A program made the translations under genes and the position numbers. Source: Saxidomus purpurata (taxonomy: Eukaryota; Mollusca; Bivalvia; Venerida; Veneridae). Taken from it: 64,000 nucleotides of DNA. Shown here one piece after another: positions 51,532 through 63,890 of this stretch (position 1 is the first letter of the stretch; each line of letters begins with the position of its first letter). The stretch covers positions 4,843,042-4,907,041 of the forward strand of contig JAFMSR010000018.1 in the NCBI GenBank assembly GCA_022818135.1, given 5' to 3'. Under the pieces are notes generated by a model. It was not told where the DNA came from and made no database searches. It saw nothing but the letters and a program-made list of their open reading frames with translations.

Positions 51532-51895
51532 CGCCATTTTAAGTAAGCGAATACAGAAAATCATCGATAATTATATTCATTCATTTTCAAGTAATATCAG
51601 TTTTTTTTCAACGTTGAAATTCTTCATAACAAATGTGTAAGATATAAATAATCAACTGAGTAGTTTTGTGTGTGAAATCATATCAGTTTTTTTGCTACAT
51701 ACGCCCTTTCAAGTGCTGATCATCTGTTAGAATGTTTGACAGGAAGGCGAAAAAATGGCGGAACTATGGCTAACATAGCCCAACTTTGTAGCGATTTTCT
51801 GTCGATCTTTTGTGTTAGCGTGAATAATATGGGTTTGGTTGCATTTAGAAAGGGTTTGTTAAGTGTTCAGGGTAATTCATTCCGTTAAAAAGCGG
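51532..51895 (+). promoter_or_regulatory. Possible promoter and 5' untranslated exon of the BRCT-like gene
   Basis: Two YY1-like motifs, CGCCATTTT at 51532-51540 and AAAATGGCGG at 51752-51761, sit ahead of a strong donor (GTAAGT) at 51896. The first coding exon at 53823 begins with only 8 untranslated bases after its acceptor, so an upstream noncoding exon is needed. This is the best candidate. A short upstream frame (ATGGCGGAACTATGG..TAG) would lie in it. All of this is inference. Confidence 0.3.
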
Positions 51896-51899
51896 GTAA

Positions 51900-53822
51900 G
51901 TTATGAAGGAGAAGTTCGTAAATTTGGGCCAATTTTAACTTCTGCTCTAAAAAATGGTGGAATTTGCCAAACCAGGGTCTACGCTGTCACGAATTTTCGC
52001 ACCTGTGTCGTTATTGTGTTAAAAAGATTAATTAAATTATATTCAAGAATCATTGATAAATCCATTAAAGTATTTGAAAACCCGTTACAATGGCTAAAAA
52101 TAGTTTGTAGCACTTTTGAAAACGAGCGTCATTCGGCTGTAAATAAGATTGGTAGCCATACTTGTTATGCTGTGCGTTACTTATAGCCCTAAGAAAATAA
52201 TATATCTTTTTAAATGAAAATGATTATTTTAAGCATGTCAAATGACTGATCTCTATAAAAAAAATCAGTTTCATAAGTATACACTTGATATCACGGTTAA
52301 AAATTTGTGTAGATGTGTAAAATTAGATTCCATGTTGTGTTGAGCAATTGCGATTTGTTGCAATTATTTCGTTTTTTTCTGCAAACATACCAATTAATTT
52401 GTTTCCGATCAAAAGAGAACACAACTATTAGTAAACGATGTCGATAATTATTTTGATCATGACTTTTTACAAAATTAATATCAGAATAAAATGACACAAA
52501 CATGTCATGAAGAACTTTCGCACCTTTCACGTTTTTTTTTTTTTTGTTGATTGCTTTTTTGCCGATAAAAGGAAAATTAAATGATAACAAAGTGATTTCG
52601 GTTTTGTAAAAACATAATTTGTTGATAAGTTTATTTGATCTGATCGTTTACTAGAAAGTATAATACGACAGTAATACCATCGCGCCTTTTACACTCTTCT
52701 TTTGTTATTTGTTTTTGCTTATTCGCATTTTGTTTTTACACATTTGCAAGAACAATACATAATCTTCCATACTTTTAAATTTTCACTTTTTTCCTCTTTA
52801 TCATGGACCCAAATACAAACATAGGTCCGTGTCTCTTTATTTTTAATACCAGTTACCAATTAATTAGAGAAAAGCGACCGTCGATAATCAAAGACAAGTA
52901 GTTTTATCTACGCTAACGGATCAAAAATTATCGGACAGCGCCGTCTTACCTACGGCACAGAAAAACCAATAAATTTGTCTGCTCTATAGTGCGTTTCATA
53001 TCCCTGTATTTACGATCCCTGTTTGAAATGATAATTCATTGAAAAAAGATTTTTAATATAAAAATATGAGTATCAAGACCATTTAAGAACTTTTTGAATT
53101 TTTAAAAGCCTTCAGGAATCAGGTATAAAAAAAGTTACAAAAATTCAGAAGTTTTTTTCCTGTATGTAAACTTTGTAAACACAAATTTCATGATGTCTTA
53201 TCAACCTTAGCAAGTGACCAGACTATCAATCATGTTCCAATATGCATTTGATCACCATCAGTCCGTAACTTTTTCTTTTGTTTAAACTAAAGTACTTGCC
53301 AATATTATGGAAATGCATTCCTAATAAATGTATGAACAACTCTCATAAAATAGTTGATTGATTATTGATAAATATAATTGGCAATGATTTATGCAAAACA
53401 CCATGATTGTCGATTTAACAAACTTTGTACAAATATACACTAAACGTAAAATGCCCTCTAATTTTTGATGTCACGTACATGTAGCACAATATAAGTTTCA
53501 GCAACATGTGATTATCAGAAAATGACAGATGTACATGTGTTGTGTATCGATCGCCTCGGGCATTTATGTAATCGGCAATCGGTGAAATACAATCCACAGA
53601 GTCATGTCAACTACTAAGCACACATCTGATTAATAAGGTAGGCAATAAATTATGTAAGGGCTGAATGGTGATGAAAAAGGACATCAATATGGTGGCACAA
53701 AAAGGCAGCAGGGCACGGCACCTTTCCATCACGCTTCAGATATAACACTAATAGTCTACAACTTTTAAAATGCAAACCACAACGCACTATGCATTTTGTT
53801 GTCATATTTTTGTTTTTTCCAG
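51900..53822. other. Probable first intron of the BRCT-like gene
   Basis: AT-rich. An open frame at 51863-52186 has no recognisable domain and begins at a non-ATG codon inside the proposed 5' exon. Nothing else was seen. Confidence 0.4.
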
Positions 53823-53830
53823 AAGAAGCC

Positions 53831-56800
53831 ATGTTTGAAGGTTTATCTGCTTGGTTTTCTACCAGTGTTAGCAGAAGTGTTAAACAGCAATGGGGTATGT
53901 TTGCTTTGCCACGGGTGGCTTTTGTGTGATATATGCATGTGTAGAAAACCTACGGTATGATAAAAACTTATTAGACAAAACAAAGTAACTTAAAGCATCA
54001 ATCGTCTGTCATATAACACCTATTTATTAATCATTATTAGGATATCTCATTTCTTCTTGGTTTTGAACTTTCAGTTGATCATGGTGGTGGGGAGACTTCA
54101 GTGGAAGAGGCACAGTTCATTTTCAGTCAAGATGCAGTAGCACCAGACACTCGGAGGTAATTTATGTCTTGTCATTTAGATGGGAGAGAAAGCATAGAAA
54201 CCTTTTTACATGGATGAGGCTGTCCACTTTTCTGTGTGGATTTAGATTGTTAATGTCAGTATTATATTAAGATAATTGAGCATACATGACTGTATAAACT
54301 AGCGCTGTGAAAGACATTATTTGTGCTCTATAAAACACTATTGATTCATTCAATGGACATACATGATGTTTATAGTACATTTTAGGCAAAAAACACCTGA
54401 CAGTATGTCATTCCTAAATGACAAAGCATGTCTGATTTTTAACTCACCTTAGCACAAGTTATCCCCTTGAGGAAATTAATGACTTTCCCAGGCTGATGTT
54501 ATATCAAACAGAGCACTTATTTACTGATACACAAGAATAATAAAGATAAAATACATATTTCTAAATCACTTAGACAAATAGCTTTTATCAGGATGATTGA
54601 TACTATTAAAAGCATTTAGATTATGTTAAAACTGAAAAAAAAGGACCCTACATTGGCAATTTCAGAAATATCAGGATTACTCATGGAATATCCTTTACCA
54701 CTGCCAAATGTTCCCAGCCAAATGGTCACAGGATTGGTCACTTGGATGGTCCTTTACCAGGACTGCTAAAAAAATTTGGTTCCTGCATCCACCAGAGCTA
54801 AAAATAGAGAAAAAACAATTCCCCTAAATGGGCCAATTTCACAAACCCAGAGTTGTTCCTAAAATAGTACTCTACCAAAATTGTTCAAATGAGGCAACTC
54901 AACTGCTAAAAATAGAAAAAGCTTTAACAACATCACCACAGTTACCACTGGTCTGATTTTCAGCCAAACCACAGGATTGTATGTTGGATGGTCCTCTACC
55001 AAAATTGTGTTTTCTTCACTTGCATAATATGGCCACCAGAGCTAACTATAGAAAAAGCTTTAACTTTTCCTCCTTAACGTCTGGTGAGCGATAAAGGGCC
55101 ATCATAGCCCTTTAGTTTAGAATATGGGGAAAAATACTGTACTTTAATATTTATAACATGTGCTTTCAGTTTAAAAACATTGTGAATTTTTGTGTGTGCA
55201 AATATTAAGGATCAATTTCACTGGTAAAACATCTTTAGCGCAAGTTTTACAAGTATTTGTAACATTTCAAAGTGGTTTGAGCCTTAAACAGATACAGTAA
55301 ACATCTCTCCTAATCAGTGACCTGTGTCTGCTTGTCTTTGAAAAAAAAAAAAAAAAAAAAAAAAAGAAACTTGAAACACTTGTTGTACAAGTCTGCACTA
55401 ATTTGAAGTCTGAATGCATTACAACTTCATACAATGGTCCAGCACAATGAGGGGGAGGGGGGTTTGGGAGCTATAACTCTATCTTGACTAATTACGGAGT
55501 AATTAAATTCTCATTTTTCTATCCGTCTTAAACTTATATTAATCTTTAGTGGTTTCATTTTAATTGTAACTGTGTTGCAGGGAACTCTTTGAAATTTAGA
55601 TACATGTTAATATTTATCAGTTTCAATGATCGACTTTTAGAGGAACAGCATCTATAGTCCTGTTGTTTGTTGCATATAGGGTGTTTGACAGTGAAGCGTA
55701 TCTAGACGAGCACCTAGCTGTATTTCATCCCAGGTACATCAGAGAATGTGTAAAACATGGAAATGTAGGCAGAGTGACCCTGGGAAAATATTTCTTCCCC
55801 CCAGCAGATGTGCAAGCAAGTTGGTATATTACATTGTACTTTCAGTACTCATCTTTTCTTCTCTTTATTACTCCAATAGAGGTAAATGGCTTTGAAACTT
55901 ACCACTTGTTTCCACAAACCTCCACTACAGACAAGAGTACAACTCTGTCAAGGTTTTGACAAATTATGGCCCTTTTGACTGACTTAAAAAAAATATAAAA
56001 TGACCTTGAGCTAGTTTTTTTCGTACCACCTCACTTTATTCAAAAGTATTAGAGGTATGGCTTTGAAACTTACCATACTTGTTTACCACATAACCTCCAT
56101 CTATAGACAAGAGTACTAACTCTGTCAATGTTTTGACATTATGGCCCTTTTTCTTAGAAAGTGTTTGGCTTGGTTAAGTTTTTTACCACCTCACTTTTCA
56201 AACCATTGGAGGTATTGCTTGAAACAACCACTTGTTTACCATCAGACCACACAACAGACAAGAGTTCATAACTCTGTCAAAGTTTTGACAATTATGCCCT
56301 TTTTTTGAAAATACATTGATATGGGTAAATCCACTTTTGCCTTAACCCTTTGAGAATTGCTTTGAAACTTTGATGCATGTTACATCATACCCCCATCTGT
56401 GGCGAGAAGGACTCTGTCAGTGTTTGTTTTAGGCCCTTGATTAGATCTTGGTTAAGTTTTCCTTCCCACCCCCCTTTTGCCTCCACGTTTGAGATATTTT
56501 TGATAGTTGGAATACTTGTTTCCATCAGATCCCAAAACAGGGCGGGAGGTAATTCTGTCAAGGTTTTTTTGATTATGTCCCTTTTTGACTTGAAAGCAGT
56601 AATTTTCATTCTTTCCACTTGTTCTTCCTTTGAGATTTACTTTGAAAGTTGGAGTACTTATGTACCACAGACACCTACTGTAAGCAAGGTAACTCTGTAA
56701 TTTTCTTTTTGATAAAATTCTTATTTAAATTCTTGTTGCCCTTATCAAGTTTTGTTTTTTAGGCAACCCCCCTAAGCCCGTCACCACCTCCCTACTCCAA

Positions 56801-59639
56801 GTGAACCAGCTGAGCTATTGTATTTGCTTTTGTTCTATGTTTGTGTGACCATTCCTTACAAGGAATTACACTCCCATAGCCAAATTTGGACAGCGAAATC
56901 AACATTTATTAAGGCAAATATCTGATTTTATTGGAGGTTTATTTTTATACTATGACACAGGCTGCAGATTTAGTTGATTGGTGAATTGTTTTGCTGTTCC
57001 AATGTTTACCGACCAAGTTCAAATCTAAACATGACCAAAAGTTTTTCTGTTTTATTTTTGCTGATAAAAATGTTTTTCTGACTTACTCTTTGCCCGATTA
57101 TGCAATGTAAAGGATCATGTATGAAATATGTAGCAACATTGTAAAATAGGTATAAGAGGTGAATATGTGAAGCTTAGTCATTTTCATATTGTTTGTTGTA
57201 AAAAAAATTATGTGTTCTACACATTACGAAATTCAGTTGTACAGTTAGGTAATCCACTATGTTGTGATATTTGCAATTGTGGCAGTGGTCACTATAGCAC
57301 AATTTCGTGTTGTTTAAGCTGATTGCTGACCACGTTAAACAGGGTCACGCTGCACATGTATTTGGTTCAATATAATATAAGGATTTTGTCTGTCGGACCT
57401 GAAGCTGGCTGTTGCAGGCAGGGTCACACTATATACAGGAGACTGCTGATACAGATTACACTGTACATGATATCAAAATAAAGTAAACTTACATTTGTAT
57501 GTAAGAAATATAACTTAACAATTTCTTGTCATTATATGTAATTAATAATTACATATTAAATTATATTTGTAGTTGCACGAGAACAGTTAGAATATCAGTG
57601 GAATCTTGACAGGAATACAGACCCTGGAGAAACGAGCAGTTCTGTAAGCTAATATGACTGGAGAGAGGAAAAGAAAAAAAATAATGAAAAAATAATCGCT
57701 ATTTGTATAAATGTACAAGAAGTAGAGTATACAAGTAATAAAGTCAAAAGCATATTTTTGAAAGAAACATCTCTTTATTGAGTATAAGAAAATGTCAGTC
57801 TGTCAGTTTCTCCCCGCAAAAAAAAGTGACAGTTTCTTTTTGTACACCTCTAACTGGGCAAATGGGTGTGAGCATTGTTGCTAACAAAATATGAATAGTA
57901 GGATAGGTAATATAAGGTGGGAACCTATGCTCCTAACTAACTGGGGGTAGGGAATAAAAGTAACGGCAATTATAAAAAATAAATCATTTGAAAGGTTTTG
58001 TCTTTGTGTGTGTGTAGAAGGCAAATGGATTTCCCTTGCTGTCCTTCAGTCCGAATGGATAAAGTTGTTTCACATTTTCTTTCCTAAAGGACTCTGATAA
58101 TAATTGCCAGTAAATATGTCAAAAATATGTTATCTTGTGCTGCATGTACATGAGCATGTCTGTATGTGAATTTTGGTTCATAGTACACTTTCATGGTAAT
58201 TTACGTTTTTCAGGCAGATGAAGAGGAGCCGCCCACACTGACACGAGGCTTAGATAAGACTGACAAGTCGGGTAACCCCGCTACTGCTCCAGTAGGGCAT
58301 GGAAATAGTGAACATAGAAATAAAGATGTATCAAAGAAACCCACACCAGGAACTTCAACTGAAGCATATGAGAAGGTCAAGGATGGTACTGTGTCAGGTG
58401 CACAGAGAAAATCAGGGTCTCCAGTGAAGTTGCCAGGCCTTGGCCAGTCAAATAGACCTAAAGAAATGGAAGTAGAACTAAAAAGAAAATCTCCAAGGAA
58501 AAGTGTTAGAAATGAGATAGATAATATAGCTAGTGTTTCACAAAATAAACAGGACATGAATGAAAGCGAAATTAAGTCACCTCAAAAACTTGTCACCAAA
58601 GAAGGAAAGAGTCAACAGGATTGTTTAAATGTAAGAAGGAAGAGCCAGTCAGATGTTGAAGAGTCACATTTCAGTGTAAATGAAGAAGATAGAGAGACGC
58701 AAAAAAGTCATAGAGCTAAAAGGAAAAGGAATAAAAGTTCTACTTCAAAAAATAAAGAGGTGGAAAGTTCAGGTTTGTACTGTACCAGTCATTGATTTCC
58801 AGTAACTAGATCTGTTAATTTAATAGGCACATTTAAGGAATGCTGTGTTGCTTAATTATCTTCAGTATCAACAACTCCTGCAAAAGGATCCTTATATAAA
58901 AAAGTTAGCAAGACATAATTATACTAGTTTTTTATGCCCCTTTAGTAACTTCGGGTGGTTTGCATAAATAAATCAACTTGTCTGTCTGTCCCCACTCCAA
59001 AAGTATATAGGGAATTACTTGAAACTTCATACAATGATATACATGTAGCACAATGAGAGGAAGTGCAGTGTACAAGAACCATAACTCTACCTTGTCTTTT
59101 TTTATAATCTCCCTTCCTTACATGTTCTTGTCTAGAGCATAACTTAATGTGCTGAAGGAAATTCATTCAAATTGCATACATTAATGGGGAAGTGCAGTGC
59201 CCAAGAACCATAACCCATTATTTGTCTTATTTGTGATTTATCTGCCTTTCTTTCTGTAAGTTTTCTGTCAAATTACCTTGCTTCAATATGCAAATATTTT
59301 ATGTATGGGTAATTTTGGCAATGGATAGTAGTGTCTTTACTTATAAGTAACAGCTCTTGTTTTATCCACAAACTTACAGGGAGTCAGGCCCGTAGGTTAG
59401 GTGGGGAAAAAAGCATGTATTGAACACTTTTGTAGCGAGTGTGGGGAATGAGAACAATTAATACTTGACAATGTTTGTCATTCAGTGGAAAAGCAATTAA
59501 TTTGTTACGCATTGTCAATAAAATATTAATCTTTTATATTTCAGAAATACTAAGACTAGATGAGTTAGCAAAAGTTACCGGAGATCTCCAGGATTTCATT
59601 GTCGGAAAGAATGGATGTGAACTGGTGAAAATCTCCTGA
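53831..59639 (+). CDS. BRCT-like domain protein with basic Lys/Ser-rich tail, 336 residues
   Basis: Six coding exons: 53831-53894 (ATG; exon begins 53823 after a clean polypyrimidine-AG), 54075-54156, 55680-55819, 57573-57643, 58214-58772 and 59545-59639 (TGA). They sum to exactly 337 codons. Residues 2-95 look like a BRCT fold: FEGLSAWFS strand, HGGG turn, AQFIFSQDA strand and YIRECVKHG final helix, followed by LGKYFFPP. The large exon (about 119-305) is low-complexity, rich in Lys, Ser and Glu, with basic clusters such as RAKRKRNK that could serve nuclear import. The last 31 residues contain a predicted helix (ILRLDELAKV). BRCT domains bind phosphopeptides or partner proteins in DNA repair and telomere complexes. 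The exon 3 donor (GTTGGT) is weak and was fixed only by phase. The YIxxCV helix recalls metazoan RAP1 (TERF2IP), but no Myb domain is visible, so the family stays open. Confidence 0.75.
54690..55080. repeat. Degenerate tandem repeat of about 125 bp
   Basis: Three units share CACAGGATTG, TGGATGGTCCT(T/C)TACCA and CCAGAGCTAAAAATAGAAAA-like text. Intronic in the BRCT-like gene. Confidence 0.55.
55345..55364. repeat. Poly(A) tract
   Basis: A run of 20 or more A between about 55341 and 55365 with no retroelement body recognised upstream. Confidence 0.7.
55870..56715. repeat. Tandem repeat, about six units of roughly 115-165 bp
   Basis: Each unit contains GCTTTGAAACTTACCA or a variant, CTTGTTTACCA, AGACAAGAGTA..AACTCTGTCAA and TTTTGACA(A)ATTATGGCCC. 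Similarity falls toward the right end. It starts inside the intron after coding exon 3. Confidence 0.75.
56720..57572. other. Intron stretch without recognised features
   Basis: No exon, tandem repeat or element end was seen apart from general AT-rich text. Confidence 0.45.
58970..59230. repeat. Dispersed repeat in the last intron of the BRCT-like gene
   Basis: GAAACTTCATACAATGATAT, AGCACAATGAGAGGAAGTGC and CAAGAACCATAACTCTACC resemble the text at 55424-55490 (ACTTCATACAATGGTCCAGC), so both belong to one dispersed family. Confidence 0.55.
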
Positions 59640-60099
59640 AGTAGCATGTATAGCATTCTTGTTCATATATGACTGATATTTATTATTTATCGAATTAATT
59701 CATATTTTGTGTAGATAATTATCTATCTTTCAATTTAATTTAAACATGTGTTATAGCCTTGTTTGTTTTGTTTTTCATTGAACCTTTTTAATTAAATATA
59801 TGTATTGTAGACACCTCCTTTTGTTAAGATGGCTGTTTTTGCTATGCCTGTCTTTCTCCACCACATGGATTTTAAATACCAAGTTAACATTTTGATTATT
59901 ACCAGAAATATGATTCAAACCAAATTGTGAATTGGAGGATTTTATAGACATTGTAGAGTTAAGTGCCCTTGGAACAAATTGTATACTGCTACATGGGATT
60001 TAATTACGAAATTGTACAGATATGCATCCTCGGATTGCATTCTGGCATTTCTTTGTGAAAGGAAGCTTGTGCTTTGACTTGCACTATAAAATTGTTGGC

Positions 60100-60105
60100 A
60101 ATAAA
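60100..60105 (+). terminator. Candidate polyadenylation signal of the BRCT-like gene
   Basis: AATAAA lies about 460 bases after the stop at 59637-59639. Another AATAAA is at 60615-60620. Either would end the 3' UTR before the LINE-related duplication. Confidence 0.4.
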
Positions 60106-61012
60106 ACTTGGCTTGCTTGATCATCGTGAAAAGTAGATGTGCACGACATCTTCGTCAAAGCCTTGTGGTATTGTGCCTCTTTCATCTTGGCTAAATGTGT
60201 GTATTCGGCTTAACTGCTATCAACAAGTCCCTTGATACTTGCAGCATTAATTTTAGTTTTCTAGGAATTTCTTCAAAACATTCCAATGCCATCACTGTGA
60301 GCAAAAGATATGCCGACTGAATTATGGGAGGTTTAGTGAAGTCATTGGAGTTATGCCCCTTTGACTGTGTGGAGGGATATTACACATATACTTAACAAAT
60401 ACTAATACCAGGTATGTCCTATTTTGTGTGACGGCATTTGTTCAGTATCAAAGTGTTGTAGGGTTTTAGTCAAATTTACTGACAGTTTCAGCAGGTTTAT
60501 TCTACTCTTCATTCAGAGTGTAAGAGATTCAAACAGGTTTTCAGAGGTTCTGAGAATTCTACTAGCTGGTTTGGTTGTGAGTACATACAGACACACTGAC
60601 CAGTAGTTTGATAAAATAAAGAACTTTTCTATGAATCGGAAGGTATTTTATTAAAACGCATGATAAAATGTGTAAATATTGAACAATGTAACAAAATCAC
60701 AGTAACTTGAGGGTAACACACATAGAGGGTTCACAAGAATTAAATGTTATTTTTATCTGAAACATACAAAAAACATTAACAAGACTTTGTATCAACTGAA
60801 AATGATGCAAATACTATTACACAATATATATCTCTAAATTGTTTGAATTAAAGTGCAAAATTCAGTAGAACTATGCTCTTACAAGCTTTATATTGCATTA
60901 CTTTTCCATCTTTCAACTTGTGAAGTTGTTACAGAGATTCTCAATGAAAGTTTAATGAAGCAATATAAGCTAGCAATATAAGCTGTGATCATGACACAAC
61001 TTGGTGAACCAG

Positions 61013-61513
61013 AAAATTAAAATCACAGTAACAAGTTCACAGAACAGGGGTGTTTAAATCAACAAAAAACAAGTGATGAGTTTCCACAATTGCTCTGTAT
61101 AAATCACAATAATAAATATGCTTAGCTGATACTCTGAAGTGATACATGTAATATAAAATGTCTTTCTTGGCTCTGACCAGTTGGTTTCCTTTTTTTTATT
61201 AATGTGAACCGTCGCATTTCTTAAAAGAAATATAGCTTTAGTCAAAATGCAACTTCTGATCAAGTGTGAAAAAAATGACAAGAGTAGAAAAGTAATTCAT
61301 CAGATTTCCTACAGTATGACACAAAACCAAGTGATGTTGAGTCAATGACCATCAAAAATTTAACAAAAATCGGATTAAAACTGACTTGCAAGAGGATTAT
61401 TACAGCTAGCCAATCGTTTACAATGTACTATAAGGCATTGTTTTTTTATCCTATGTTATAGACACATTTCTTGAGTTTAAAGTTACTCAATTTTAAATTT
61501 ACTGTAGAACAAT
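61013..61513 (+). repeat. About 500-bp direct repeat, copy 1 (intact)
   Basis: Matches 62344-62793 plus 63830-63890 with scattered differences. The copies lie directly on both sides of a LINE fragment. This copy preserves the uninterrupted site CTATGTTATAGACAC for the later insertion in copy 2. Confidence 0.9.
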
Positions 61514-62343
61514 CAAAAACAGGATCTAGATTGGAAAATAATTTATTGTAAAATTTTCAAAACAACCATTGAAACAAAACTAAGAAATTTCCAGTACAAA
61601 TTTTTGATGCGCTTAGTCCCAACAAATGCTTACTTATTCAAATGTAAATCAATACATTGAAAACTGTGATTTTTGTAGCATGTATGAAGAAACAATTGAA
61701 CATCTTTTTTGGACATGTAGACATACTCAACATTTATGGAATCAGTTAAGCAACTTTTTAAATACAAAGTCTCAAAATTGTACTATCAAACAAGAAGACG
61801 CATATTTTGGTATAATCGAAAAAAGAAGAAATATGCATGCTATAAACTTTATGATAGTTACAATGAAAACTTACATTTTTCAAGCAAAACACAGAGACAT
61901 GTTGCCTAGTTTTGAAAGTTTTAAATCGTACCTGATGTTTAGAATAATGATTGAAAAGGAAATAGCCTTAGTCAATGACAAACTAATTAAGCATAATGAA
62001 AAATGGTCATTTTTGACTGACTAAATCAAGAACAGTCAAAAAAATAAACAAGTTTTTTTACATCCTCTTCAGAAATGTTGTTTTTTTCATCTCATTTCAT
62101 AAATTAAAACATATGGAAACGTTCTGATCTATTCTCATTAACTCTTAAAAACTTCTTTGCTATTTTTTGCACCACATTAGTATATGTTGCCTCTTTGACA
62201 AAAACATCACTTGACTTTATAAAAAAAATGTTTCATGTACTTCAAAAAAAAATAATTGAATATTGACAACTGTATAAATTATTTTGATATCTCGATATTA
62301 TATGTTTTTGTGTACATGAATATCAGAAATAAAAGAAAAGAAA
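61514..62343 (+). mobile_element. 5'-truncated LINE (non-LTR retrotransposon), 3' end
   Basis: Reverse-transcriptase polyprotein text begins at the very edge of the duplication: QDLDWKIIY, then TIETKLRNFQYKFLMRLVPT and NAYLFKCKS. After a one-base frameshift near 61655 comes the C-terminal zinc knuckle CDFC..EHLFWTC (61668-61716), and the frame ends at 62024. About 320 bases of 3' UTR and an A-rich tail (about 62330-62347) follow. The RT catalytic core is missing, so this copy cannot move. Confidence 0.85.
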
Positions 62344-63890
62344 AAAATTAAAATCACACAGTAACAAGTTCACAGAACAGAGGTGTTTAAATCAACAAAA
62401 AACAAGTGATGAGTTTCCACAATCGCTCTGTATAAATCACAATAATAAATATGCTTAGCTGATACTCTGAAGTGATACATGTAATATAAAATGTCTTTCT
62501 TGGCTCTGACCAGTTAGTTTCCTTTTCTCTTTATTAATATGAACCGTCGCATTTCTTAAAAGAAATATAGCTTTAGTCAAAATGCAACTTCTGATCAAGT
62601 GTGAAAAAATTGACAATAGTAGAAAAGTATTTCGTCAGATTTCCTACAGTATGACACAAAACCAAGTGATGTTGAGTCATAACCATCAATAATTTAACAA
62701 AAATCAGATTAAAACTGATTTGCAAGGATTATTACAGCTAGCCAATCGTTTACAATGTACTATAAGGCATTGTTTTTTTATCCTATGTTATAGCAAGGTC
62801 TTTCAAATAGTATGGTCCGGAAACGCCCTCTATAAATGTCTTATCGTACTGATAATCTTGTCTCGGTTATCGATTTTTACCTGGAAGCGTTTATCACGCC
62901 GGTGCATTTATCACGCCGAGCGAGTAAACTGGTATTTGTCCGAAAGTTGTATTCAAAACTGCCCGTCATTGTGTCATTTAAATACCACATTTAATTTTTA
63001 AAAAATGGTATAATTGGAAAGCTGATGAAATTTTCTGTAAAACTATGAAATTAAAACCTCTATATATGATTAACTATTATCTTTAAGACGAGTTAAACAC
63101 GGTCCATGCTATTCCGTCTTGCGCATTTTAGCGATGGATGGTAATTTGACCTCGCGATACTGGTCTTACAAAACTTACGTTATTATGTTATAAAATAAAA
63201 AAAAACGAAAATCTAATTCATATCCGTTCAAAAATAACTCTTAATTTACATTTTAATTAGCAATTTTCCATCATTTGACTCTAAATATATAATGAAAACC
63301 TGTGCACAAATATCACCGTACTTGCGAAAAAAAATCACCATTGACGCCATTTTTAGATTTTGAACGGATCTAACCGTCCCAGAAAATTAAAATACGGGTG
63401 AAATACGAAAATGTAAGACATAACAGACATACATTAGACTTAAATCTATGAGAAAAAGATGTTACATCAACCCCATGAACACCATGCAAGTCGGAAAGAA
63501 GCGCTAAAATTAGGTCGGTTTTCGGCTTTTGGTCATTTGTGAAAAAACCCCTTCGTATGAGGTCAACTTTCCAATGCGTAAATCCACCTAAAACGAAACA
63601 TCGGTAAAATATAATAGTATTTAATGATAAGGGAATGCATATATTGTATTAAGGATCACTTTGTTGGTGAAATTGATTGGTAAAATATCGAGATATACGT
63701 AGGTATAAAGTATCAATAATTTCTTTCTTTTTCCAAAATTGCGGGTACCCGGATGTTTGTCACGTGATCCGAGGCAGGTTATTTATCGTATTACGCTCGT
63801 TTCCGGACCATACTATTTGAAAGACCTTGGTTATAGACACATTTCTTGAGTTTAAAGTTACTCAATTTTAAATTTACTGTAGAACAATTC
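62344..63890 (+). repeat. About 500-bp direct repeat, copy 2 (interrupted at 62794)
   Basis: Homologous to 61013-61513. It is split by the 1036-bp inverted-repeat element and ends with GTAGAACAAT, exactly where copy 1 passes into the LINE. Confidence 0.9.
62794..63829. mobile_element. 1036-bp terminal-inverted-repeat element with 7-bp target duplication
   Basis: The ends CAAGGTCTTTCAAATAGTAT plus GGTCCGGAAACG are perfect inverted copies, about 32 bp. GTTATAG is duplicated at 62787-62793 and 63830-63836. The paralogous copy 1 at about 61450-61475 has a single GTTATAG and no insert, proving both borders. No transposase frame is present. The 36-bp palindrome at 40477-40512 belongs to the same family. 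Confidence 0.92.

Noticed and set aside
51863..52186. Plus-strand open frame of 107 residues as a gene
   Set aside because: It starts with a non-ATG codon, crosses a strong splice donor at 51896, and has no recognisable domain.
58210..58557. Minus-strand open frame of 115 residues
   Set aside because: It is antisense to coding exon 58214-58772 of the BRCT-like gene, with no domain.
60424..60606. Short plus-strand open frame after the BRCT-like gene
   Set aside because: Its start is not placed by any splice site, its length is near chance, and it lies in the likely 3' UTR.
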